64,000 nucleotides of DNA, from assembly GCA_024195265.1 (NCBI GenBank), contig JAJLRJ010000014.1:19122959-19186958 (forward strand), in the 5' to 3' direction. This stretch comes from Dendrophyllia cribrosa. Taxonomy: Eukaryota; Cnidaria; Anthozoa; Scleractinia; Dendrophylliidae. The position numbers and the translations under genes were made by a program. A model generated the notes under the pieces. It searched no databases. It was given only the letters and a program-made list of their open reading frames with translations, and was not told the origin of the DNA. Shown in pieces: positions 31,501-43,458 of this stretch. Each line of letters starts with the position of its first letter. Positions within the stretch are counted from its first letter, which is position 1.

Positions 31501-34500
31501 TGATCAGTCAATTGATCGATCTGTCGATACGCTGTTAACATTGAACCCGCAACATGTAATGGTCATCTGCCTTACCCATGGGGACGGCATTGGAGGGAGG
31601 GGAGGTTAGAGAGTTGGATGCAAGGAGTGGGGGGGGGGGGGGGGGGGGGGGGGGTGAAGCAAAACATTTGGGGGAGGGGAGGGTCCAAATGTTTCATATC
31701 CACAAGTTGGCTCACAGGAGCCTTTGATAATTTTAATTAGTAAGAATTAAGAAAGCCTGTGAGGTTTATACATTGTTATTCTATTTTTCACTCCTTGTAG
31801 GTAAATTTCCCCATCTAATGGCCAGTGTGTCTGGGTCTAAGAAAACGTCAGAGCTAACAAGTGCAAGTGAAGTAGTACTGAACTTTGGAGAAGTCCCAGT
31901 TCAAAACATTGCTAATAAGTGGATTGAACTTCATAACTTCTCTCCAGTAAGTAACTATTAGTACGTGTATTGCACGTATATACGTAATGTTAATTGAATT
32001 GTATTTAATTTAACTGAAAGGTACATTGTATTTCTAAGAGTCTGCATGGTTGGTTTTAATATTTGATCTATTATTATTTTTATTGACAGGTTAATGCACC
32101 ATTCCAAGTGCTTCAGCCATCCTCTGCCGCTAACATTGATACAGTGTTCTCATGTTCACATTACCATGGTGTCGTCCCAGCAGAAAGCACTGTAAAACTT
32201 AAGGTACTGTTTACTCTGTAATTAACATTGTTAATCCGTAAGATTGGCATACATGAGGCAACCAGTCACCATGACCAGTCGCTGTGACTACATGTAGTTG
32301 CGCTGTGTGTGCCAACCTTTAGTGGCTCACTCAACAAGGTGTCCTTGCAATAGACTTATTATCCTATCTAAGTGGAAGGGGAGGGGTGGGGAGGGTGGAG
32401 TGGAGTGGAAAGGGCAGCAACGGTACTCCTTATTACCTTTTGCTATATTTGGAACTGGTCATATGCACCAGTGTGGTAGGTCATAAAGCTCCACCCTTCT
32501 AGGCAAAAATGTGAATGTAGTTGCCCTGAAGACAGGTTATCTCCATAAACTGTAAAAGGGTTTCTTCATGCTTTTCCCATGAAAACTTAATTGGGTGCCT
32601 TTCTCATGAACACCTTGCTATCTGACTTGTAAAATAGAATTTACTTTTACCGACTCCATTCATTTAAGGATGTTCGCGCTAATTGTTTATGCGCATCCTT
32701 ACTGCGCATGCAATTCATGTCGCAACACCATGCTACGTCATGCACGAGCGCGCGCAAGAGAAGAAATCTAAGCACATGAAGGGCTGGTAGCCGTTTTGTT
32801 AACTTTGCTTAGATTTAACTCGCTTGGATGGTCGGTGACCCCCATTTTTTTTTTGATAGATAATTTTCTTTGCCAATTCTCGACAGATTGTAAAATCAAT
32901 GTAGGAAGTTTAAATTTTTTCCATTTTTCTACCCACGCGACATCGAATCCTCGCAACTTGCGGCTGTCAGAGTTTGCAAATGCTGTTGTTTACAGATTAG
33001 ATATCCTCTAAAGAATGTTACCAGTTGAACGAATTTGCTTAATAGACCCACTCATACAAAATTTGGCGCAGAAAATTGCATTTTATAGATTCATTAACAA
33101 TATTTTTGGACAAACAGACATTGGGGCCATATAGAGTTGGGAAGGCCGATTTTTCGAAATTAGGGCCACCTTTCAGATATCTTATCACCGAAACGAAGTC
33201 GGTGACCCCCCATTTTTTTTGCATTTCTGATACGAGTAACTCATTGCCTAACTGCAGCAAAAGTTTTATAAAAAAATCAATGTTAGAAGATTTTCGCGCG
33301 AACGTCCTTAAGGTCCAGATTAAGTTATATTTTAATCCCACTTCTTACCATTACCTTTGCCCTATCCCACCATCCCACCATGAATGTGCTAACAGTTATT
33401 GTGATTCTTATCACACAGGTGTCGTTTTCTCCTCACAATCCTGGCCAGCAATCTGTAGACTATCTGGAAGTTATAGCTCTTGGAGCTACCAACTGCTCTG
33501 TTATCAAATGCACTGGAGTTGGAAAAGGTGAATTTCTGGTTTTGTTGAATCATACCCCAGGATTGAAAATTACTTTTCTCACCACTTGACTTGTCTCTGA
33601 ACTGAAAACGTTATGCTAAGGTGTTTTTTCCTTTATTATAGCAGAACGTAGCTGCCTATTAAATTTGTTTTTGTTTCTGCAGGGCCTGATGTTGTTATTG
33701 ACAACCATTTTCTTGATATGGGAGTTGTTGAGTCTGGAAAATTTGTAGCTAAAAGTTTCAAGATTTTAAATAATACTGAAGTCCCTGCTGTCTTTCAGGT
33801 AAGCAATCAAAATAATTATTATGGTTAACATGCTTAAAATTAACGATATTGAATAACATTACATCTCTAGTTTAAATGTAAGTATCATGCCAAAAAACCA
33901 TAAAGCTAGATTATATCCTTAAAAAGTGCATGATACTAAAACTTTGTGGATTTAACTTCTTCATATTTACTTATTGAAAAGTAAGTATTGACTCATAAAA
34001 AAAAAAAACAGAACATAATTATTTAACAGTTCAAAGAAAATGTGCATGAATTTAAGATTTTTTCCTCACAAGTTGAGTAGTACAGTGATTGAGGGAAAAG
34101 GTAGATGAGTTTTTTGAAAAGCTTCAACAAATGATTATAAAAAGGTAGAAAAGTACTTCACACTGAATATTTAAAATTGGACAGAGTACAGAATGAACAT
34201 GATAGAAAGCACTGTCCATGATTAGTATGCAGCTTATATTTAATATACAGTCCCACCTCCCATAAACGGACACCATCGGGACCAGAAAAAGTGTCCGCTT
34301 AAGAGAGGTGTCCGCTTATGGGAGGTTAAAAATGTAGTATTGGTATGTGGCTGCAACCACGACTAAATGTCCGCTTATGGGAGGTGTCCGCTTACTGGAG
34401 GTGTCCGTTAGCGGAGGTTCGACTGTATTGTAAACAGACTGTTCTAAGTAAAAGTTGTCAAGGTGTGTGGGAATGTATGCTGGATAGTTTAATATTAACC

Positions 34501-37500
34501 CTTGAGTAGTACAGTGATTGAGGGAAAAGGTAGATGAGTTTTTTGAAAAGCTTCAACAAATGATTATAAAAAGGTAGAAAGGTACTTCACACTGAATATT
34601 TAAAATTGGACAGAATACAGAATGAACATGATACAAAGCACTGTCCATGATTAGTATGCAGCTTATATTCAATATACAGTCGCACCTCCCATAAACGGAC
34701 ACCATCGGGACCAGAAAAAGTGTCCGCTTAAGAGAGGTGTCCGCTTATGGGAGGTTAAAAATGTAGTGTTGGTATGTGGCTGCGACCACGACTAAATGTC
34801 CGCTTATGAGGGTGTCCGTTAGCGGCGGTTCGACCGTATTGTAAACAGACTGTTCTAAGTAAAAGTTGTCAAGGTGTGTGGGAATGTATGCTGAATAGTT
34901 TAATATTAACCCTTTTTTCCCTCTCAGTTTATGATAGATTGCAGTCAAAGCGTCTTCAAGCTGGAGACAACATGTGGTTTACTGCCTGGCAAAGGATCTC
35001 AGACTATTGTTATACGCTTTTCTCCAACAAATCCCATTAATTACTACAGGAGACTAACTTGTCTTGTACAGAATCAGGTAACTTACCCTCACCTTGTTCT
35101 CTTCAAAGTGTCTTCAAGCTGGAGACAACATGTGGTGTACTGCCTGGCAAAGGATCTTAGACTATTGTTATACGCTTTTCTCCAACAAATACCATTAATT
35201 ACTACAGGAGACTAACTTGTCTTGTACAGAATCAGGTAACTTACTCCCACCTTGTTCTGTTCATGTACACAAAGGGTTGTACTATTGTGTCCCTCAAGCA
35301 ACACCTTAGTAAAGCAGGCTAGTCCTCTTTAAAATTGATGCAACGAGCTGGTGTGTTGCATTTTAAGTCTTTAGTCCACTTTTCAAGGCAGAAAACTCTG
35401 TGAAATACATTATCCCAGTACATACTTACCCTTTCTTTTTAAAATCATTGAAGAAAATTATGAAATTAATGTCTTTTTGTAGAAAGAAACAATCATTAAC
35501 GTAGGAAAGCTAGTAAGTGCTGAAGAGCTTTCATTTGAAATTATGATGACACTGTTAGATTTAAAAATCAAACTCAAAAGCTGAAGCCACATTACACAAG
35601 TTAAGGCTTGGTATTCAGCTGTTTATAATAACGCAAAGAAAGGCCATAAGACATACATGTAGTTGCATTTCTGTGGAAACTTAAAGGGCAGTTTCCCACT
35701 AGTGATGTAAGCAATGGAAGTGGGATTGGAAACGGAAGCGGAATCGCAAGAAAGTTACGATCTAGTGGAAATCAAAACGACGTAAGTGCATTGTAAGTGA
35801 CGGAAGCAGAATCAGAAGAAAAAGGAAACCCGATTGGTAATAAGTTCGTGTTCCAGTACACCAAATTGAAAATCAATAACAATGTTGTCCCCTAAACCAC
35901 CACCAATCCTAACCACCCGTCATGGAACATCACTACACATCATCGCACGTTGCTAGACCTAATCAACTTCCCTAGAAATCATCTAATGGAACTAGACATC
36001 ATCCAACATCACTAGGCATCATACAGGATACTGGAACACGAACTTATTCCCACCCGATTCTTCTGATTCCGACTTCGATTCCATTGAGCTTCCGATTCCG
36101 ATTCCAATTGCGAGTCCGTTTTTTTTATCTACACTAGTTAGGCTACTTTTGCTTCCGACTCTGACTCCGCTTCCGATTATGTCACTAGTGAGAACCTGGG
36201 TCCAGGTGAAAAGTGCTTTGCTAACTAGGATGCTCAAACTGTTAACGGATGGCCGAGAATGGAAATAGATTGCAATATTTCAAAATTTTGGGCCAACTTA
36301 ATTATCTCAGCCATGTTCTATAAACAAAACTGTTTTGTTTTATAATAATGTTACTCTATGTTTTTTTTTTCAGGATCCCCTTTTTATTGATCTGTTTGGA
36401 ACTTGTCACACAGAACAAGTGAAGCCAGGTATGTAGGATTTAGTTGTGATAACTGCTTGTATAAACACTGCTTCTTTCTACATGCATGAAGACATGTTCT
36501 GAAAAAAAATATATAATAAAATGTGTAGACTAATTAACATTGATAATCATATATATTTTTTTTATTTAGCTGTTTTGCAGAAGATGCATCTGGATCGGTA
36601 CCAAACTCATGTTAGGCGTGGCTTTTCAAAAATTCCACCAGAGGTAGTTATAATAACATTTTGCATTTTATTAGCTAAGCTATTATACAGGGATTCTGAC
36701 AGGGTGCGCGGGTGCGGGACCGCACAATTCGGTCAAACCCGCACAATTCCGCACAATTCCTAAAAATCCGCACAATCCCGCACAATACTTAAATATTTGC
36801 TTAAAATTTTAATTAAATCAGGTATTTCTATTGATTACCAAGATTTCGAGAAATGTTTTAGGCTATTTTCAGTCCATTTTCCTTCCAAACAATCGAGAAA
36901 TCCCTCGCTTTCCTCGAACAGCTCGAGCGATCGATATAAAAACAACAAGGCGTTCTCTTCGCCGTCCTGGGAACTAGTCTCAGTTTTACTTCTATCCGAC
37001 TTCCTACCGAATTTTTCGCGTAGCTTTTTAGTTGTCGTTTTCCAGACATTATGTCGTTTTTCTTAGCAGCCTGTCGATATTTTATCGAGCGCTTTCGCTT
37101 CCTCTTTCAGTTTAATATGTTGGGGACCGAAGAAGAAACACCGAAGAAATGTACCGTCGTGCCGAAATGAAATGTCACTCTGTCTGAATTAATTTCGCAA
37201 AGAACTGATCAAGTTTGCGAATCGACAAACAAACTATTAAAGCGCTGGAACTTCGGATTGATAGGAGAAAATTATTAAGTTCTGAATGATCAGAATACTG
37301 GATTTGATTTTTTCAATCAAGTGAAAGACGTTTTCATTCAGGAAAATGCAAAACAAACATGCTATCAAATGACATTTAGCACGCGATTTGAATACATCTC
37401 GAGGTTCTGTTTTTGCGGCAAACTTTCGAAGAAATTGTGTGAACCTTTAATGGAAATTATTCACACTACATAAAATGTACGGATTTTTAATAAAGGAACT

Positions 37501-40500
37501 CGCTCAGATCGGAAACATTTTATTTTGAGTGGTATTTCGGTTTTACCCGATTGAGTTCATCGTGTCACGCAATGTGGTTTTGTTGAGACAAATAAACTTT
37601 GGTGAAGAAAAACAGCCGCAAATTGGCGATTGCTGGTACATTTTGATCCCCAAAGTAAAACATCTATTTGTATTTTTCATTTATACAGAATTTCCTCCCT
37701 GTCATATTTTTCTGGCCTGGCTAGAACACTGGTGATTGAATATTTGGTTGGTCACAGGATTGCGCAATCCCGCACAATTTCCCGCACAATCGAAGAAATT
37801 TACCGCACAATTTGCCCCAAAACTCCCGCACAATTTTAGTTTTTTTCCCGCACCCTGTCAGAATCCCTGATTATAGAATATCTTTAATATTCCAAAATCA
37901 CTAGGAATCCCATTTTGTCCAATGTAATTTTAAATTTTCGAATACAATGACAGTTCCAAAATGGTGTTAAAAAATCACTCTATTTGAGATGCTATACGTT
38001 GGTTCTTTCTGTGTGTACCGGAGCACTGTTGATGAAAACAAAAGGAACAAAAAACGACGATAATACAAATGCAAAACAAGACCAAAAATACAATAACTCA
38101 CAAACAATAGAAGACAATGAGTACCGGTACACACAGAAAGACCCTATACTTTAGGAGTCTCAGTTTATTTGTTAACTTGATGTTGCATCTTTCAGCAACT
38201 TAATGAAGATCTGAGGGCGAATAAACTACAACTTGATGAGGACGGAGCATTGATGGCACTGGAGGTTTGTAATAACACTGCAGATAGTTTTGTTTTTATG
38301 TTAATCATTATACAAAAACCTTTAACAAGATACTGCCATGAAAAAGCACCCCATCCAGGCAGGAAATGTTGGCAATACTCATTTTCCACTTCATACAAAG
38401 GAAATCCAGCTCACAGAAAATGAGCTGACTTAACTTATCCTGATTGGCATTTGAATCATTTCCTTTACTCTTACTACAGAGCACTTCATCTGGTGATGTC
38501 ATACCATCTATGTCAGATCTGTCACCTCTGGAAGAATTTTTTTGTCATGCATCAGTAGGAGAAACCGTAAGTATAAATTAATGAGAGCTTGCCTCTGAAT
38601 CCATCCCCCGGGGGAGGGGGGGGAGGGGGGGGGGGTACTCCCATATAATTTATGAGCTATATAGGTATGTGCCGCTGTGAAGGGTATGGTTTTCAGGCAG
38701 TTTAGTCTAGGATAGGGTATAGTTATCAGAGATTTTTGGTCTAGAATAGGGTATCATTTTCCGCGAAACTGATCAGTTGCGTGAAGAATTTAGTCTAGAC
38801 AAGGTTTACTGGCAAATGGCATTTTAAAATCGGTACGGCGGGCAGTACTGCATTTTTACTGACCCCTGTTTACTAATAACTGTGATAGTGAACAAGTTTC
38901 TGGAAAATAGCGAGTCTGGAATAGGTCTAGGATAGGGTAGGGTTTTTCGGTGTTTAGTCTAGTATAGGGTTGCAAAATGCAGCTTAAATGGTCTAGTATA
39001 GGTTAAGGATCTCAGACTCCCAGCGGCACACCCGCACCCAAAAATTGGCTGAGTACCCCCCCCGGGATCCATCCATAAGTGTATAATTATTTCTTACAAT
39101 ATTTACGTAACTTTAGACTTATTTTTAACTTTGTGCATCTTTATTGTAATTATTTCAGACTGCGGTAGTTCCACATGTCAGTTTAGATGTTCACCATGCA
39201 GACTTTGGACAGTTACAAGATCCCAAAGCAGTTACTCAAAAGGTACAGTTCTCTATACAATACCATTCTAAAGTACAGGTTTATCCTAACCAGTCGCATC
39301 TTGTTTCTCTTGCTTCTGATTTGCATGTACATACTGCAAAAGCCATTGAAGTGGCAATTTTGGCTTAAATTACGAAGGATTTATCTTGCAATAAACCAAT
39401 AAATTTCGCACAGCAGTTGTGCAGAACTGGGCTTTTCAAACATTACTTGCCAGCTATGATTCACCTATCTTGGTCTGCCCATGAACAGGCAATCCTGAGG
39501 GGGGGAACTCCAATATGGAAATGACAGGGGTGCTCGTCATATCTTTTAGGGGTCAACTGTTGTACCACTTAGGGTGCTGAAATTTAAAATGACCGTTGTT
39601 AGAATTGTCGCGGTACCTTCTAAGGTATTGAGCCAAATAAATATGAGTCTTGTGTTGTCTAAAATTAGTACCTCTAAGGGGTAAAAATATATTTGAACAT
39701 GATTTTGAATGAGTTTGTTTGTAACTTTTCAGACCATCAACATTACTAACCATACAAAGGGAAAGATCACGTGCATGTGGATGAAAGGCAAGTCTTGATT
39801 TGGTTATTGCTTATATCAAACATTTTTCAGTTTTGAAGGAATTTAGGAAATTGTATCGCAAACCAGAACCTAGCTGATAGCTATAACTGTGAATATTTTT
39901 TAACTTATTTAATAATTATTTTTAAACAGTAAGTACCATAGTAACTAAGATAACTGCATTGGACACCCCCTCTTGGCCATGGGATTTCCCTCTCTTGGCA
40001 ACTACTTAAACATGAAGCCTTCGCATTTAGCTAAGCTGACAATCAAAAATCCAAATGGGATGGTTTCAATTCATTGTCAGAGAAATAACTGTTTGAAATT
40101 AAAGCCAACAAAGTGAAAGAAAGAGGTAATGTCCTGCCCTTTTATAGCTGCATCTCTTTGTGTTTAAGATGCCACATTTTGTGGCAAATGATTACAGGTT
40201 TTCTTCTTGTTAATTCCAAAACCTCTGAATAGGTTTTAATTATTAATAACATAAAAATCATAGAATGTACTCTTTCTTATATCTTATTTTATAATGTGTT
40301 ACAGATACAAAAGGAATATTTTCAGTTTCTCCTGAAGAGTGTGATATTCTTCCCTTAAAAACTGCATCATTCAGATTAACATTTAGACCTGTAAGTAGAC
40401 TTATCCATTTCCTATTCACAGAATGAAGTTTTCAAATTTTGCTTTACCCTTCAACTCTCAAGAGTGCCAAAAAATGTAAATATAAGGAAAATCCCAAATT

Positions 40501-43458
40501 TCATTTTGCAAAATACATGTATTGAAAATCAAATGGTACCATGCAACGTCGTACAGTACTGCCGAAGAGTTTTAATTTGAATGGTCACACCATAGGTTTT
40601 CGTTGACAGACTCAAAAGTTAGAATTATGCTGTGTCTCCATAATTGACTCTGGGAGCTTAATATATTTATATATTGCATTAATTCAGCAGTACCAATAGG
40701 ATTGGTAAATTTCACTTCACTATATTTTTTAGTTTAGGTGTCACCTGGGATTAACCTTGTGAAAATCATGTAAAATTGTTTTTAAGTACATGTAGTTTCT
40801 AATCTGTTGTGCTCCACATTTTAGAATGCTGCAAATCAGTTTTTCAGTGCTGACTTGGAATGCTACGCATTTTACAAGGTGATAAATAAATGCAGTTTGG
40901 TAATTCAATGCCAGATCTATAATATCTGTAAGGAAAGAGAACTTATCATGGAATCCTCAGAATAATTATTTAATAACCTGTACTTGACAGTTTGGTAAAC
41001 ACAAGTTTGCAATACACGCAAATTGTTCTTCGCATGCAGTTTTAACATGCATTGGCTGTAGACACACATGATCGAGAGTTTAATTGTTTATATATTCTTC
41101 CCTGACCGTAGAAGGTGGTTGATCAATGAATTTAACGGATCAGGGCAACCAGAAAACTGAGTACTCTCAGGATGCTTACAATTCACTTGTCAGAAACAAT
41201 TTGAACCACTTAATATTTTAATGAAGTTAAATGCAATTCAATGGAGTAAACAACAGAGAGCGACTTTTTTTAGTGTTCCCCTGTGGCCAGCAGTAACCAT
41301 ATTAGCGCGTGTGCCAGGATTCGATGTGCTCTCCGAATCAATTGCTTTCTTGGAGCATAGACTTTGTGTTTGTTTGTAGTTTTAGCACCTTAAAGCCTCC
41401 TTCTCCCTCTCCCATTTTGACTGTGTTATCAGTGCGATGGGTGCCTGTTTTCCTTTTTGTAAGGACTCATGGCAGGGTTGCCAGGAATTGCCAGCCATCT
41501 GAGCGATCTCCATCTAGGAGCTGGCTGCCAATAGGGGCCTCCCAGATGTAACAGGCACCGAACCTCCACTAATAGCGATGCAGTTGTTAACTGTTGTTAT
41601 CATTTGTGACAGAGCATGAGAGATTATCGACTTGTTGAAGATGCTACTCTCTGCCCTCCTTGGTGCCTTTCGCTGAACACTACAGGTGATCATGTGATCT
41701 TTACTTGTACTTCCTGAGACAGAGAGTGGCTAAGTTGTGATAAACAGTAAAAAATAACAAGAAAAACTACTGCTCAATAACGTTCAATTGAATGGTCATA
41801 ACTGACAATTTCATTCATAGATTCAAATTCACTTAATCTGAGTGATGCCTAACAGCTACTATTACTATTACACCTGAGGGTGTTACAAAAGAGTATGGAA
41901 ACCTACAACATTCAATCTATTAAGTTACACAAGCATTTATAGACTAGAAATACAATTCTTGCTTATTGTTGTTCATGTCCATTCTACTTTTAGGACACAC
42001 ATTTGCGTTAGGTACTGAAACGTTTATTCCCAGAAGCCAATGGGGTACCAAGCACTTGGTGAGTCTTAATAATTTCAAGCCTGTATGATGCACCTCTTCA
42101 TATGGGCTCCCCTGAATGGAATGCTAGTCTATTACAGGATTCCTTCAGAATAGTATTTACTAGGCTTTCACTACCACTTTCTGGTATCTATTTGTATAAC
42201 AACTGCAAGAAGAAATGCTATATTTGCTAAAAAGAAGTTTAAAATACCCGGATGTCGACTGAAATCATTTTCCTGGCTGACAAATATGTTCAGTTAGCAA
42301 TTGTTTGCCATCAGTGAATTCTTAGCTGCATCACATATATGTCTGCTTGTAAAACAAACTCCCTAATACCTGCATCTAATAACGTTTTTGTGTGATCTAA
42401 CAGGTCTTCCCTGCTGTAACAGTGGACAGTGTTTCTTACAGAACTCTGTTGCTTAGTAACACAGGCCACAATCCTATCCACTTTGCATTTGATGATGATC
42501 CGTCAGGGTATGTTAAGCAGTGTTCTTTTGCTGTGTGCATTCTTTATATCAAAGAGAAGTTAATTTATCTGCAGTCCAGTCCCACGGCACTGTTCTTTCA
42601 ATGCTAGACCAAAATGACAGGGCAGAAAATCCTCCACCATGGCAGACAATTTATGAACTTAATATTAATTATTTTTGTGCAAAATATTGTATAAATATTG
42701 TTGCTCATTTATGTAAATTCATGATATATTCAAGAAAATTCATGCAAGATTACTGGTATGTCAATTTATGCAAAGGCATTGCAAATTTACGCATTGACTG
42801 CTTTTTCCACAAATAAATTCATTAGTCAAGCAATAGAAAAACAAACATAGGGATGGCAAAAGTTACCTTTTGGTACATTTTACTATATATAGTCACCCTT
42901 ATGTTTTTTTTTTCCCGTGACAGGGAGTCTACATGTAGACCAAGAACAGGACTACTCACCAACAAATACCAGGTTTGTCTTCTTTAATTTTCTTTGATGG
43001 CTTAATTGCAATTAGGAAATTACACTATTATTGTTCATTAATAAATTTGAAGAAAATGTCTTTGAACATTATAATATATGAGAGTTACACCAATTAGATT
43101 TAATGATGGTGAATTCTAAAAGTGGCTATTTTATTTTTCATCTTTCATTTTCTTTCAGCTTTTTTCTTTTTTTAATTTTTCCATACCTCTTGCATTTTCT
43201 TTCAGTTGATTGTTTTCAAATTGATGCCCTCAGAAGCAAAGACCTTTAAACACACTGTCAAGTGCAAGCTTAATGATGCTGATAAGTTTACACAGGTTTT
43301 GAAACAACTCTTTTCCACTTATAAATTAAGAAAATTTTTGTCGTACTAAAGATTTGGATATAGTGGTTCAATTTCATTGAATGTTTATCTTGTGTATTGT
43401 ACAGGAAATCAGCCTTGTGGGATCTGCTGAAACGCCTTCTCTTAAACTGGATAATCAG
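25541..43458 (+). CDS. CFAP65: CFAP65 exons 1-25 (coordinates)
   Basis: Coding exons: 25541-25689, 26903-27005, 27687-27722, 28439-28569, 29207-29321, 30077-30167, 31801-31946, 32090-32203, 33419-33527, 33683-33798, 34928-35077, 36374-36428, 36570-36643, 38196-38264, 38480-38566, 39159-39242, 39733-39787, 40305-40390, 40825-40878, 41613-41685, 41994-42058, 42404-42507, 42924-42972, 43206-43295, 43405-43458. Every boundary is supported by acceptor AG, donor GT (GC after exon 17) and continuous phase. Exon 1 transcript sequence starts at the acceptor 25522/25523. The exon 14-15 segment (about residues 463-515) is a variable linker; the neighbouring modules are better conserved. Confidence 0.9.

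Noticed and set aside
35103..35262. Mutually exclusive exon 11b
   Set aside because: No acceptor upstream and an in-frame TAG.
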